The position numbers and the translations under genes were made by a program. From Styela clava (Eukaryota > Chordata > Ascidiacea > Stolidobranchia > Styelidae), in contig NC_135258.1 in the NCBI RefSeq assembly GCF_964204865.1, positions 9,353,001 through 9,417,000 of the forward strand: 64,000 nt of DNA. Reading direction: 5' to 3'. The notes under the pieces were generated by a model. It was not told the origin of the DNA and made no database searches. It saw only the letters and a program-made list of their open reading frames with translations. Below, piece by piece: positions 16,801 to 34,553 of this stretch. Numbering within the stretch: the stretch's first letter is position 1; each line of letters begins with the position of its first letter.

Positions 16801-18774
16801 AAGTACTGGAGGTTATTCTTGAATTGATAGCTTATTGAGTCATAATAAGCTTATCTTTGAAATCTTTAGTTTTTGGGTTTTAATAAAATTGGTACTTTTC
16901 CATTTCGAATGCAATATTTTTCAAACTATGAACTTTTATTTTCCAGGCAATTTTAGGGCGTTTCTTGCATATCTTAATGAAAACATAATTCAACAACCTA
17001 TGGATACTTTGAAACTCGCGGTTCCTTCCCTTGTTTACACGATTCAGAATAATCTTTTATATGTTGCGTTGTCAAATCTACCAGCGGCAACATATCAGGT
17101 AAGAGATTTCCGCATCTAAGCTTAACCAGGAAGGAATATGATTCATTTGTTTAGAGCGGATTAGATTAGTTTCCTGTTTAATATTGAGACACGAAGGTGG
17201 GTAGTCGCAGAACTTTCTTCGGTATTTGTGTCATAATTAGGAAATTGGATACTAGCCCCATGCCATACTAAGAATATTGGGTGCTCCCGAAGTATGCGAA
17301 CCAAGATGGCGGACATCGGAACGTAACATGGGTGACAGGTTAGGGTTAGGCGATAATTTTTTTCCAATTTTCCTTATTTTAGTCCTATTATCAGTTCGAA
17401 GACTAGCCCAGAGCCTCCCGTAGTATTTATACCTAAAATTATGGCCTTACCCTAACCTAGTACACATATTACATTCCGATGTCCGCCATCTTGGTTCGCA
17501 TACTTCGGGAGCCCCGAATATTGAATATAATGTTTGGCGAAATGCGAACGTTTTAGTGAAAAACCTAAAATTTTGAGTTCTTGTAATGTTTGTTAATATC
17601 AGCTTTGGCAGAGGTTGTAGCAATAGCAACCCTTAACTGACTCGTCAAATCTGCATCAGTCAGCTGACTTCTACATCTGCTTTTTGTGAGCTTCATTTTG
17701 TAGAAATATTGGAGCGACAAGAGCAAAAAAAAAAACACTATGTAATTTTACCCACATGAGCGCCTTTTCAAATTTTAACTTTCGGATTAGGATTTTACAC
17801 CTGATGGGGAAAAATCTGAGTGTTTGCAAATGCCACACTAACTGACTTGGCGGGTGGGGTTGTGGCCCTTCTATCTGAAGTGTCTGATATGCTGTATAGT
17901 TTTGTGCTAATCGATTACAGGTGTCTTATCAATTGAAAATTCTTACCACTGCAATGTTCATGGTGGCCATGTTGGGAAAATCCCTCTCCAGACTTCAGTG
18001 GCTTTCCATGGTGATGCTATTTGCTGGAGTTGCTATAGTACAAGTAAGATTTATTTTTCAGGCTGACCAACATTACAATTGATTGCAATCTAAAATTTTG
18101 GAAATCTAATATCGGAACCCCTACTTTAATCTTCATTTATGATTTTTTGACTGGATAACATATTCTGATCAGCAAATTTACTGCAATTTGTCTTTCAACC
18201 TTTTGTTGTATAGCCTATTGTGATTCACACCTCATTAAAAAAATTTCAGGTACAAACTCAGACTGGCAAAGCACCGGCAGAATCAGATTCCGAGCAAAAT
18301 CCTTTTATCGGACTCGTCGCCGTCATTATATCTTGTCTTTCTTCTGGCTTTGCCGGGGTTTACTTTGAAAAAATCTTGAAAAGGTCAAAGGGCACAATTT
18401 GGCTTCGTAATATTCAAATGTCAATTTTTGGAGTAATTGCAGGATTTACTGGTCTGTATGTGTCAAAATGGAGCGAAGTCATAGAAAAGGGAGTTTTTTA
18501 TGGTTTCGATGCCCTCGTGTGGTTCATTATTCTCATATTCGCACTTGGAGGCCTTCTCGTCGCAGTAGTCATCAAATATGCTGATAACATCTTAAAAGGA
18601 TTTGCGACCTCAATTTCTATTGTACTGTCCACTGTAGTATCCATCATATGGATGAACTTCCATTTAACATGGATGTTTGTTACTGGTGCCTCGATAGTTA
18701 TTATCGCAGTATATCTCTACAGTCTTCCGACGGCACAACCGGCTCCGCAAACAACCCAGACGCAAAAGGTTTGA
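13889..18774 (+). CDS. SLC35A2: UDP-galactose transporter (Golgi nucleotide-sugar antiporter)
   Basis: Imports UDP-galactose into the Golgi lumen in exchange for UMP, feeding glycan synthesis. Exons 13889-13958, 15548-15724, 16947-17098, 17921-18043 and 18250-18774 splice in frame to 348 aa. All junctions are GT-AG. The multi-pass protein keeps family blocks [18 protein letters not shown] (exon 3), [18 protein letters not shown] across the exon 3/4 junction, [12 protein letters not shown], and [13 protein letters not shown] near the C-terminus. [16 protein letters not shown] and VYLYSLP are closer to SLC35A2 than to the UDP-GlcNAc transporter SLC35A3. In invertebrates one protein may serve both sugars, so substrate is inferred. 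Introns 1-3 are loaded with MITEs and a SINE. The start is the first ATG of a short hydrophilic exon that joins in phase. Confidence 0.93.
14352..14762. mobile_element. Long-TIR element, left end damaged
   Basis: The right side matches the 34.5-35.0 kb element: ATATGCAAAAATTGTTAC, then CTAAACTATACGAGACCC at the end. Inner segments with ACGTCA and GCGATCTCTCTC match too. The left inverted repeat is missing its outer part, so no target duplication is visible. Lies in SLC35A2 intron 1. Confidence 0.65.
14940..15159 (-). repeat. tRNA-derived SINE copy
   Basis: On the minus strand this matches the 54.8 kb SINE: a tRNA-like head containing CATCGTG and CTCTGATTACC, then a body with GAGGGTTGCTGGACTCCT and an ACCACCAAGCCCATG segment. 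The B box is decayed. A MITE sits directly beside its 5' end. Lies in SLC35A2 intron 1. Confidence 0.65.
15168..15396. mobile_element. MITE, long-form 'AAGTATG' family, copy 1
   Basis: 229 bp with inverted ends: GGTACTCCCGAAGTATG on the left, GGTACCCCCGAAATATG read inward from the right. Exact 8-bp target duplication AACTGCTG at 15160-15167 and 15397-15404. The interior has GGTTAGGGTTAGG. hAT-like by duplication length. Lies in SLC35A2 intron 1. Confidence 0.9.
15841..15967 (-). repeat. Possible tRNA-like SINE fragment
   Basis: The minus strand has GTTGGCAACGCACTT followed by GGGTTCAAATCTC, which resemble the end of a tRNA A box and a canonical B box. No folding tRNA is apparent, so a SINE head is more likely than a tRNA gene. 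Lies in SLC35A2 intron 2. Confidence 0.4.
15968..16589 (-). mobile_element. hAT-like element, same family as 44.2 kb
   Basis: Inverted ends begin CAGGGAACCAGAACC (left) and CAGTGGTCGGGAAC (right, inward). AGAGAGCCATAAA near one end and GAGCCATAAATGGCTC near the other match the 44169-44746 element in opposite orientation. No clean target duplication, so it is probably older. Lies in SLC35A2 intron 2. Confidence 0.75.
17280..17515. mobile_element. MITE, long-form 'AAGTATG' family, copy 2
   Basis: 236 bp. Ends GGTGCTCCCGAAGTATGCG and, inward from the right, GGGGCTCCCGAAGTATGCG. The inverted repeats stay paired for about 48 bp. Exact 8-bp duplication GAATATTG at 17272-17279 and 17516-17523. Lies in SLC35A2 intron 3. 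Confidence 0.92.
17615..17880. mobile_element. hAT-like fragment related to 26.3 kb
   Basis: Shares ACAAGAGCAAA, a TTTTACCCA block, GCCACACTAA and a GGTTGTGGCCC end with 26299-26608. The outer ends and target duplication are not resolvable. Lies in SLC35A2 intron 3. Confidence 0.5.
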
Positions 18775-21700
18775 TTGATAATTATTATCATGAACAACTA
18801 AACGTATGTCTCCTTTTTCAACGCTTTAATACCCAGTGCTTATATTTTAATTAATAATGCTGTTTTGAATTACCGTGATGCTTACCACTAATCATTCCGT
18901 AATTAAAAGCATATAGAGAAAACCGATAGAGTTGAGGTATCAGTAATTGCTGAAGGGGATTTTCAAAGCATGCCACGATTATTGAGGCTAATATAGAATT
19001 GTTCTCATGGCTGAACCTTAAGTGAAAATGTGACAGCAGTCAAAAAGTTGTTAGGGCGCTTTTTTTCTTAATTCGAGATATCCCGTGCAACATAGTGCTC
19101 TTTCCAGTGATAACCATGTCTTGTATATTAATATGGAGTGTGATACCTTTTTGCTTGCTTTAATGCTTGTTTTCATAACAAGAATTGGTTTTAAATTTTG
19201 GTGCTTTCAACTACAATCCCATTTCTACTCCTTTGCTTATAAATATTGGAAATAATAGTGGATGGGGCTCAACAATTAACTATGCCAGATTTATTATCCT
19301 TTTCAAAGAGGCCTAAAATTAAAAATGAAATTTCTTAGGCATTTGGGTTTAGTGTTCAGCTAGTATATATAATTTCTGCTGATCTATTAGCATTTGTATT
19401 TAGTTATATCTACCGGTATATCTGATTGGCTAATATGAAGTAAACATTCCTACAACCTCTGCAGAAGCAAACTGAATACCTGGGTTATATATCCCTTCAA
19501 GACGAGTGGATAGTTTAAAACAGCCTGGCACTATTCATCTTGATTTTGGTTTTCTTTTGGAATGCAAAACAACCTCTGAGTTATTTGAAATCCAATATCA
19601 TATATTACAAATTTTACTTCCTACTGATTGTGCAATATCATTGGCTGGCTTCTGTTACTAAATATGAATTTTATTCATCTAAAATTCATGGGCATAGCCT
19701 ACTTGTCGCATACATGACAAAACAACTTTGTGTTTCCATTGCATGCATTTTGTTTAAGTCTGAGATGATGGGAATAGGACTCCAGGCCTATATTCCTTTA
19801 TCTAACCAATGTATTTATGCAAAGCTAATATTATTTGATTGAAATTTTCAAGTTATATCATTTATGAGTCCTCAAAAAATGAAAAGTACAATAATGATAA
19901 GGGAATTATCTATTGAGTTGGTAAAGCAATACTTCATCAGAGATATTTTTAATTTGCCTTCATGGTAAAATCTTTTGAAATCACTAAACGACATTTTTGG
20001 ATTTTCAGTTCATATTTTATGATTATTTAAAATGATTTTAAATAATTTTTCTTCATTTTTTTTTTCAAATTATTTTTGTTAAACACATTTTGGTTTTGTT
20101 TATTTTCCTTAGAAAAACTGGTGACTGCTTCAGAGCTATGGGGATGCTGTTTGCCACTATGCTGTATTCTGCAAACTTATAAACTCAATCTGATGATGTT
20201 TAAAATATTGTTTTGCTCCTTTTGATATGCAGTTATTTAATTTTGAAGGTGCATGTGGAAGATTTTGTTTTGATTTTTCATGCTCTGTCTGTGATACTTT
20301 GTGAGAATGTCTTGATTACCTAATTTCATGAATTGTAACAAAAGAGCTGTAAAAGACCACATTTTTTGACTGCTTTATGAGGTGGCTATTTTTTTGGTTA
20401 TATTCAATGATAATTTTTATATTTTAATAAATGCAAAATATGTTTTTCTTTTGCATTATGGACAAATTTGCAGAAAATGGACTATTGGTTGTTAAACAGA
20501 CCTCACAATTTGAAGCATTCATAATTGAGGGGGCGTAGCTAGAATCTGTCACAGTTTCTTTATTGTACTTTTTCTTATACACAGATAGTGATGAATTGAT
20601 TAAACAATTTTTCCTGGTGATATACTCCCAAATTTATTCAAACACTGCGACTGCAACTTAGCGACACATATCGAATGTAGTTTGGCTTTAAAAAAGGACT
20701 GTTGCTCAGAAAAGGCTTCAATGTTGATTATGTGACCACTCTGGCAGTTTGACCCCTATTCAAATACCAATTCATAGTATTAAATTGTATTAGATTATTT
20801 GTGCCCCTGTTAGACATTCCAAATGAGAATTATACTTTGATATTCATTTTCCATATGTTTACGGTATGTCATCTCACTTTACCTTTAACAGTTCTGATTT
20901 AAATTTACGTTGCTGAATTATTTGACTCCATTTACAGTGAAATGTATTTATCCTTTTAATTATATTACACAAACACAAGTCAACTGAGTTAGTTGTCCTA
21001 ATACCATATCAGGAAGTAATCAACATCTCCTGTATTGTACTACTGTACATTGTGCAGAAGTTATACTTTTGTTTATTATTATTTTAGAGAAGCCTCTGTA
21101 TGATGACATCATAATCGTAGCATGTAGGGAAATTTAGGTGTGCTTAACCTCTGCTGTGCCCGGCGGCTTTTACTTATTATGACATTTTATATCTTTCTGT
21201 AATTTAAGAAGCCAATAGATGACATATAATAGAAATAACCTCGTCTTGCCTAGATTCTAATTCATCATTTTTTATGACTTAATTTAGCAGTAGTTTTGAT
21301 TACCAAAAATTGAAATTGGTTTGGTCATTCAAATGTGGACAATAATTGATGTGCGTTCTTTGAAAACCTTTAAGTTAGTCCATGCAGTTTTCCAATTAAC
21401 TAGAATTGTGTAATTGTTCGTCTGCACTTTTTTCTATAAATTTGATATTTTATATATTTAGTGGACATACTCTGTATACATTTGCACCTTGTTCTGATAT
21501 GTTTTTACGCAGTAACAACAAATGAGATGTGCAGTAACTATTAGAATATAGAAAATCGGATTTGTATTGTTAATCGTAGAAAGTGACTTATCAATGTATT
21601 GTGCTGTGCAGTTTTAACTTTGATAATTACTATTTAGTTAATTATTTAGATTTTAGACTGTTGAGTTGTTTTTCAATAAGAATTTAAATAAATTTATGTT

Positions 21701-21827
21701 TATAATGCCACCCTGTGTAGTATTTCTAAGTGTTTGAGATGCGATTAGATTTCAGAATATCAAATTGCTGGAACTGATATTATCACAAGTCACGCAGATT
21801 TGTTTTTCAGAATAAATTGGTAATGAG

Positions 21828-21970
21828 TAGGGCTGGGAATAGTGATTACCCAATCCAAAGATTGAATAAACGTTATTAAATGGTTACCTGGGTAAGGACC
21901 ACATATTCCAACATGTTCTTAGGGCCAACAGCGCTCAATTTTGCCTGTTTCACTTAAATGCCCAGCCCTC
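21828..21970. mobile_element. 143-bp hAT-like MITE
   Basis: Ends TAGGGCTGGG and, inward from the right, GAGGGCTGGG. Exact 8-bp target duplication GTAATGAG at 21820-21827 and 21971-21978. A related left end appears near 6204. Confidence 0.88.
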
Positions 21971-22913
21971 GTAATGAGTAACAGTTCAAAATCAGAACGA
22001 AATCACGTCTAGTATAAATATACCAACAAAATTTTCAGCTCTTGTGTGACCAGCATTGGGAGGTATACTCAATGCTTTTGCATCTGCATCTACGATTTGG
22101 TACTGAAACAAGAACTTTAAAAAAATAAAAGGAAAATGAGGCGCTAACCTGACATTGATTATCTCATAAAAATTCTTCACAACCTCACACACTCTTGCAG
22201 AGAATTTTATGAAATTGCTATACAATTCATCACTTATCATATATAAAGTACTAGTAAATGTTCAAATAAAACTCATTTCGCTGATTGTCAAGTGTAGGTT
22301 GGGCACCAGTTGGTGTCGGTAAATTATAGACGTTCCGCATGATCTTATTGGGGCATCGTTAGACGGAGAAATTTTGTCACATTGGCCACACAGCGCAAGT
22401 TACCGTAGGTTATTAATCAAGCATTTATGTCAAGATACATTTTCATCACACAGTTTCTGTTCCATGTCTCATTTTCCGTAACACTCTGGGAATAGACAAT
22501 AAAAATGAAATAGTTGTTTGTTGATCCCCGAAAACAACACTTATCAAATATATTTGCCGAATGAAATAAATCACTACTTGGTGTTCTTTTAATTGTCAGA
22601 AAAACAAACAATAACACAGTGAGATAGATCAGTGTATATATATACAAACTAAAATTCTTAAATCAACAAAAACAAGAAATTTATGAAAGGGCCTTGAGAC
22701 CACTTGATTTAAAGTGATTTTCAAGGAAGCAAAAAATGACGAGCAAAAAAAATTTGTAATTTTAATGTTGTCTCAGTCCTAAAGTTACACAATAACATCA
22801 GACAAAAAATATCAGTTATTCAAACTTATCACAAAATACCCTACAGGCGAAAAATCAGGATTTCTTGAGTCTCTGTGTCTTCATTCGTCAGTTGATATTT
22901 GAATATGAAACAT

Positions 22914-22919
22914 TTTATT
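22914..22919 (-). terminator. Poly(A) signal for ZMYND10
   Basis: AATAAA on the minus strand, 19 nt after the ZMYND10 stop. Confidence 0.6.
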
Positions 22920-22937
22920 GCTGAGAATTACAACGAG

Positions 22938-28782
<5,845 letters not shown>

Positions 28783-30456
28783 TTTTTCTTTATATTGCTC
28801 GATTAATGCATCGATAATGTAATGTTATTCTATATTTGTAATGAATTATTACTAAATCTACAAAGGAACATAAATACTATTTTATGAAAGATGTAAAAAA
28901 AGTTGAGAAACAAAATAGGAACGCACTAGAAAAACACACACAAAAATCTAGCGAATAAATTGAAATGCATTAATAATTCAATCACTAAAAATGAAAAGAC
29001 ATTATGGTTTAGCGGTTGCATTTGTCTGTATATATCAGACAAACTATGCCACAGGAATGATATTCAGGATTGAAGACAAAATTGTCATCAAATCCAAACA
29101 GGCACTAAAAAACGAGCTATTTTATGAATTTCAAATTTGTTATGTGAGACATATTCTATGAAATTCTACTATAATAAATACAATGCCTTCTTAATTCATC
29201 TTATTCGCAAATGTTTATTTGGGGATGCAAACTATAATGGGCATCATGTTTTACTTAAGCCGTTTATTAATATGAAAGTTTGCTAACCTTGTGAAAATCC
29301 AACTAGATTTAGGAACACCATTGTAAATGGAAGATCCATATGAACAGTGGATAAAAACACAAAAAGAATGCTCGAAAACAAAAACACCTACGAAAACATA
29401 AACACAGTTGATCAGGTACAAAAATGACCTAAATATCAGCTTCAATTCCATAGCAAATCCAAGTATTTAAATGACACATAACTGTTTTACTTTGCATAAG
29501 AAAAATGCAGCATGTTTCTCATATGCATCATAATGACATAAACATTGGATTTGAGATTTAGTTCAATATGCTATGTTTCACATAATCTAGAAAAGTGATT
29601 CCCAAATCGCAGCCCGCAGGCCAATTAAAGCACAGGTAATGATTTAATATAGACACCAAAATCCTGCTTGAGTGGAATAGTTTACCGCGCTTACCGTGCT
29701 TTTTTTTCTTTTTGTGTTCAAGATATACCACCAGTTGTTACGTCATTACCAAAGTTCAAGCACATGTATTTTCGTAACAATTCAGTTCGGTATCTTAATT
29801 ATACATATTGGCACCGGTAAAAGGCCCTTGCGGAGTCTCCCCTCTACCTGCCCGCAAATATCATTCAGATTCTAATTTTGGTCAATTAACTCTGGGAACC
29901 ACCGATCTTGATAAATCCCTGTCTAATAATACCCATTCAAGAGCAGGGAAGATAAATTCACACAAAAGGTGTAAATAAATTTGAATCTATATCTATCTAA
30001 AAAGGTTTTCATTAACCAAAAACCTGAAAGACAATTCTTTTTTATAAGAAAAACAAACATGCTGACTTTATGTAAAAGAAGTATCTATGAATAATATAGA
30101 ACAGTTATTTTGACTGGTACACCATAGAATACCAGAAAATGTCTGCACCCCTGATTAAACTATTTTCATATTCTGGACTAGTATTCTAATGATGCTTTTC
30201 TTTGGCCAGAATTGTATCATAATGTCTTAAATTTTTACTCCTATCTATAGATACAAAAAATTGAAAATCTAAAATTGAATAGCAGATACTACAATTAAAA
30301 AGATTTTGGTCCCGAAATTTGTGTAATAAAAAGTATAGAAAATTGTGAAAAACACTGTTGGCACGAGAAGCAAGACATTGAGATAGATATTGGAACATAG
30401 CAGCAAATGACAAATGCAATCGGAAAACGAGCTATTTTGAAACTTGGAAAGTATAG
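28783..30456. other. Gap between ZMYND10 start and CEP135 stop
   Basis: 1.67 kb between two genes on the same strand. It must contain the ZMYND10 promoter and the CEP135 3' UTR. Apart from a hAT-like element at 29593-29905 I see no feature. I did not find a convincing X-box. Confidence 0.5.
29593..29905. mobile_element. Probable small hAT-like element
   Basis: Left end GTGATTCCCAAATCGCAGC with GCCCGCAGGCC. Right end inward CGGTGGTTCCCAGAG. These are typical hAT-type termini, but the target duplication is not clear. Confidence 0.5.
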
Positions 30457-33400
30457 TTACTTCGTGTCCAAAAACGATGCCCGAGCAGGACTTGCGGACC
30501 GGGGTCTTTGACTCGGTGATGGTCGATCTGACCTTGATGTAATGGGTGATGGTAAGTTATGCTTTCGTAACTCTTGAACTGCCCTTTCCCTCTCGTACCT
30601 TTCATTTGTAAGTTGTCTTTTTGTGATTTCTAAATCTGCGTCAAGTTGTGATACTTTTGCTCTAAGTGTGTTTACTTCTCGTCCTTGATGTGTAAGTTTG
30701 CCTTCTGCGAGAGATAGTTGATCTTTAAGGTTTTGATAACTGCCGTTTAACTCTTGCATAGAAGTTTGTGAACGATATTCTTTCTCGCGAGAAGAAGCGA
30801 TTAACGATTCTAAATTCTTACGTTCCATACGATCGCTCTCGATTTGTTCTTGTAAGATTTCAACTTCTCGAGTTAATTCATCGTGTCGGACTTTAAGTTG
30901 TTCGTACTCAACATTCTTCGATGCGAGTTGTCGGACAAATTGTTCCTTGCCGATATCAAGTTTTGCATTAAGGTCTCGGGCGGAAGATAAATCTACAGCA
31001 ATGAGAGAACGTTCTTCGTTTGAACGGTGAATCTCGTTTTCAAGACGCTGTATATTTGATGTAAGTTCTGCAATATTATTTTCATAAATTTGTTGAGAAT
31101 GTAGATGTTCCAAAACCTCTTGCTCCAGACATCTATTCTTATCTCCGAGGCGAACTTTTTCATTTTCAGCCGTCATGAGTTCTAACTTCAGCGCTTGTGT
31201 TTCGTCTGCCAAGAGTCTGTACTTACTTTCAGTTGTATCTCGTTCCACCGAGACTTTTCGATATTGCTCGAGTAAATCTAGCATTTCCCTATCTTTGGAA
31301 GCAATATTGCCTTCAGAATTTGCGACTCGTGAAATGAATTCTTTAATTTTGACACGACCTTCCTCTCTTTCTCTTAACACATTGTCTAATTCGATATTTA
31401 AATCTTGATTTTCTCTTGTCAAGGTTGCGAGGTCATCTTGGAGTCGGCTGTTTTCTCTGACGGCAACATCCCTACCTCGTAATGCTTCTGCTAATTCCGT
31501 TTGTGTTGTGTCTAGTTGTCTACGCAAACTTCTTAATTCTCGATCAGAACTTGAAATATCTTCTGTGGCCCGATCCAACTGCTTTTCAATATTGCTAATT
31601 GTAACTCTTTGATCCATAATTTGGCTTTCTCTTTTTGCGATTTGATCTTCAAGCAAAGCTATTTTTTCTGTTTTTTCATCTAAAGTTGCTTGTAAACCAT
31701 CCTTTTCTCTATCGAGGATAGTGACTGTGGTGCGGAGACCAGTGGCATCATCTGTTTGTCTCGTAGAAGTATCGAGAAGCTCCGCAATTCTGTTTTCAAG
31801 TACTCTGACTCTATCTTCTAAAACCTCGTGCTCTTTCATTTTTTTGGATAATTTTTGCTTTGTGTTTTCTAGTGATGCATCAAGTTGCATTCTACAAGTT
31901 TGGGAATCCTCAAATCTTTCTTGTGCGTCTTGTCTTTCTGCTTCTAGTTCATGTAGTTTTGCTCGAAGAGCTTTGAGATCCTCTTCTTGAGCAATGTTAG
32001 ATTCCATTGTCGACTGCAATCTTGACTTAAGTTCGATTCTTTCTCCTTCTAATGCTTCGATTTTATCAGCTAGATCCGATAATCTTTGCTCTAACCTTGT
32101 TATATTAGTAGATGACTGATTTTTTTGAATATTGATATGTTCTCGTAAGCTGTCACGTTCGGTTGTCATTCTACGGAGATCAGAAACCGCATTGTCTCTT
32201 TCAGTTTCAACGCGCCGTAAAATCGCTTGTGCTGTCAATGATGCTTTAGCAGATCTCGGAGATCGTACCGCTTCTCTTCTTAGTCTTTGCAGCTCATCAT
32301 GCGTTTGTTCATATAATAAATTTGTCTTGTCACGTTCCTGTGTTAAAATTTTCACATTCGCTTGAATTTCAGACATGTGTCTTTCGAACTTATCTAACAT
32401 AGCTTGTAATTCATCTCTTTCTCGAATTACTTTTTCATATTGTTTAAATTGTTCCGAAGCGCTTTTATCCATAATTTTATTCTTTGGACTTCTTGATGTC
32501 GATCTTAATATATCAGAATCTTTTTGTTTTTCTCGTTTCTGTAACATCGAATTGAGTAAATCACATTCGTTTTTATAATAATCACGTTCATGCTCCAACG
32601 TTTTTATGAACGCATCTAATCTACTTTCCCCTCTATCCTTCCTGTGTACCCCGATGCCAGATAATTGCTGATCTTCTAATTCCATGACAAGTTCTCGTTC
32701 CTTGTCCATGAGATTTTTAACTTGTTTGCTAAGAAGATCTTTATCGGTTTTAACTTTGTTTAATAATTCGTTCAAACCATCAATTTCTTGTTCTTGTGAT
32801 TGTAATCTTAAATGAAGATCCTCATTTTCAGTGATTAACTTTTCTCGAGATTCCTCGGCATTTACAAGTTGCGATTCCAAGTCATTTTCTTGTCTTTGTG
32901 AGCGTCTTAATTCCTGTTGCGCTTCATGAATTTCCAAATCTGCAGCTGAAACTGCTTTCCTTTTATCGTTTTCCAGTTGATTAGCAAGATGATCGATTTC
33001 TTTAATTTCCAGTTTTAACCTCTCCACCTCATCAGCGTAACGTCTCTCACTCATCTGACATTCCTCATGTTGAGCTTCATCTTCTTTTAAACGAATCTCG
33101 AGTTCTTCGTTAGTTTGTTGTAAATACTCAACTTGTAGATTCAAATGAGAGATCAATCGTTCATTTGCGCTATTTTTTGCTTCTAACGACAAAACATCAT
33201 GTGGTCTGCCGCCTTCGAGACACCGATTTAAGCGTTCTATTTCTCTATCTCGCATTTCAACTTGACCTCGTAATGTGCTTATCTTCGACTCACAAACATA
33301 ATTCGATTCCGATAAGAGTTTTAATTCAACAGCTAATTGATCAATTTTCGTGTCGGCAACTTGCAATAGATCAGCGATATATGGGTCATCGGGTTGAGTC

Positions 33401-33966
33401 GATATATACGAAGCAGAAAATGATGGCGGAAGTGTACCATCAACTTGCATATGTTGCCTTCGGAAAGGAATGTTGCGTTTTCTGCCTCCCGGTGTCTGAA
33501 TTACAGCCTGTAAATTCTTTTCCTGCAGTTTTTGAATACTTTCTGTTTTCGAAGCCGTTTCGCTTTCCAGGACACGAACTTTATGAACAAACTGATTATT
33601 CAAAAAACGTAAATCTGAATTTTCGTGATCAAGTTTGATGATTTTAGATTTTAATTCCTTCGAAGTTGCATCGATTTCTTCTTTCAATCTAACACATTGT
33701 AAATGAAGACTGTTATTCTCTTGTACAAGACGAGCGTTGTCCTTGCTATATGGTTCCAAAATATCATCAATATTTGGATTAGCTGTTGGTGCAGCTGCTT
33801 TATGCAAATTAACTTTTGCCTTCTTCAATGAATCTGTCGTGTGCAACAAATCCGAGAACAATTGATTTACCAGCGGCATAGAATCGATACCAAAGGCATG
33901 ACGATAACCCAGTTGATCCAACTGCTTTCGCAGGGTCACAAACTTTTGTTCTGTAACTTTGTTCAT
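30457..33966 (-). CDS. CEP135: CEP135 centriole coiled-coil protein, single exon
   Basis: Centrosomal protein needed for centriole assembly; it bridges the cartwheel to microtubules. The 1169-residue frame is uninterrupted (human 1140) and almost entirely coiled coil with many Glu/Lys/Arg/Gln heptads. The N-terminus keeps RKQLDQLGYRHAFG, the LFSDLLHTTDSL block, QTPGGRKRN (157-165) and QPDDPYIADLLQVAD (191-205). The C-terminal tail is basic and Ser/Pro-rich. TSGA10 is a shorter paralogue, but this protein has the N-terminal microtubule-binding region and length of CEP135. A strong splice acceptor (TTTCCTTGCAG) lies 10 nt before the ATG. Right after it is another ATG in a different frame, so a short overlapping upstream frame exists. 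Vertebrate CEP135 has many coding exons, so the intronless coding region is notable. Confidence 0.95.
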   Translation of the reverse strand: MNKVTEQKFVTLRKQLDQLGYRHAFGIDSMPLVNQLFSDLLHTTDSLKKAKVNLHKAAAPTANPNIDDILEPYSKDNARLVQENNSLHLQCVRLKEEIDATSKELKSKIIKLDHENSDLRFLNNQFVHKVRVLESETASKTESIQKLQEKNLQAVIQTPGGRKRNIPFRRQHMQVDGTLPPSFSASYISTQPDDPYIADLLQVADTKIDQLAVELKLLSESNYVCESKISTLRGQVEMRDREIERLNRCLEGGRPHDVLSLEAKNSANERLISHLNLQVEYLQQTNEELEIRLKEDEAQHEECQMSERRYADEVERLKLEIKEIDHLANQLENDKRKAVSAADLEIHEAQQELRRSQRQENDLESQLVNAEESREKLITENEDLHLRLQSQEQEIDGLNELLNKVKTDKDLLSKQVKNLMDKERELVMELEDQQLSGIGVHRKDRGESRLDAFIKTLEHERDYYKNECDLLNSMLQKREKQKDSDILRSTSRSPKNKIMDKSASEQFKQYEKVIRERDELQAMLDKFERHMSEIQANVKILTQERDKTNLLYEQTHDELQRLRREAVRSPRSAKASLTAQAILRRVETERDNAVSDLRRMTTERDSLREHINIQKNQSSTNITRLEQRLSDLADKIEALEGERIELKSRLQSTMESNIAQEEDLKALRAKLHELEAERQDAQERFEDSQTCRMQLDASLENTKQKLSKKMKEHEVLEDRVRVLENRIAELLDTSTRQTDDATGLRTTVTILDREKDGLQATLDEKTEKIALLEDQIAKRESQIMDQRVTISNIEKQLDRATEDISSSDRELRSLRRQLDTTQTELAEALRGRDVAVRENSRLQDDLATLTRENQDLNIELDNVLREREEGRVKIKEFISRVANSEGNIASKDREMLDLLEQYRKVSVERDTTESKYRLLADETQALKLELMTAENEKVRLGDKNRCLEQEVLEHLHSQQIYENNIAELTSNIQRLENEIHRSNEERSLIAVDLSSARDLNAKLDIGKEQFVRQLASKNVEYEQLKVRHDELTREVEILQEQIESDRMERKNLESLIASSREKEYRSQTSMQELNGSYQNLKDQLSLAEGKLTHQGREVNTLRAKVSQLDADLEITKRQLTNERYERERAVQELRKHNLPSPITSRSDRPSPSQRPRSASPARASFLDTK

Positions 33967-34553
33967 CGTGAATCATCTGCAAGGAAACAATTCATGGATT
34001 AATCAACCTCTTAAATAGATTACTATCAACAACATTCAACGCTGGCTCATGATTTTTTATGCTAGTGCGCTCAAAGTGGTTTGCAGACTTTTCTAAACAC
34101 AAAACTGATCGAGTTATGATTCTGTTTTACATTCACCTTGGAAGTTATTGAAAAACAATAATATATAAATACACAAATATTTATAGTGTTATTTACAGAT
34201 ATTTATTCACCATAGTAGCAACATATATCGCTAACTGCTGCACCGTAACAACGGTTATTTACTAACTATGCTCGGCTTGCAATCACTGTCATAATTGATG
34301 TATTTTAATGTGGGGCTTCTCTCTTGGAATCGGAGAACTGTGACGTACTGGATTTTGAATATATCTTTATTCAAATATTGTTCGTTTGAAATAGAAAATG
34401 GCATCCAATAAAACAATAGTTATTCAAGTACAACAGAAATGCATACAAACTCCTATTTTAAATATTCATCTGATTTACTGTGTCATGATTTTTACAGATA
34501 GGTATGCAAACGACTCAAATCTGCATTTTATTTGCGACCACTATACAGATTTT

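Larger units (their letters stand above)
18775..22937. other. SLC35A2 3' side and convergent gap to ZMYND10
   Basis: About 4.2 kb of AT-rich sequence between two convergent genes. Possible plus-strand poly(A) signals lie at 20426-20431 and 21687-21692, so the SLC35A2 3' UTR could be long. It holds one MITE (21828-21970). The minus strand at 21995-22240 stays open for 82 codons but has no recognised family. I see no other gene. Confidence 0.5.

Noticed and set aside
21992-22240. Minus-strand open frame of 82 codons with acceptor-like TTGTTTCAG inside
   Set aside because: Segments look weakly coding, but no family is recognisable, the only in-frame intron would be 51 nt, and neighbouring exons cannot be found. 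Kept as unproven.
31175-33638. Several plus-strand frames opposite CEP135
   Set aside because: Antisense shadows of the coiled-coil gene without independent coding signs.
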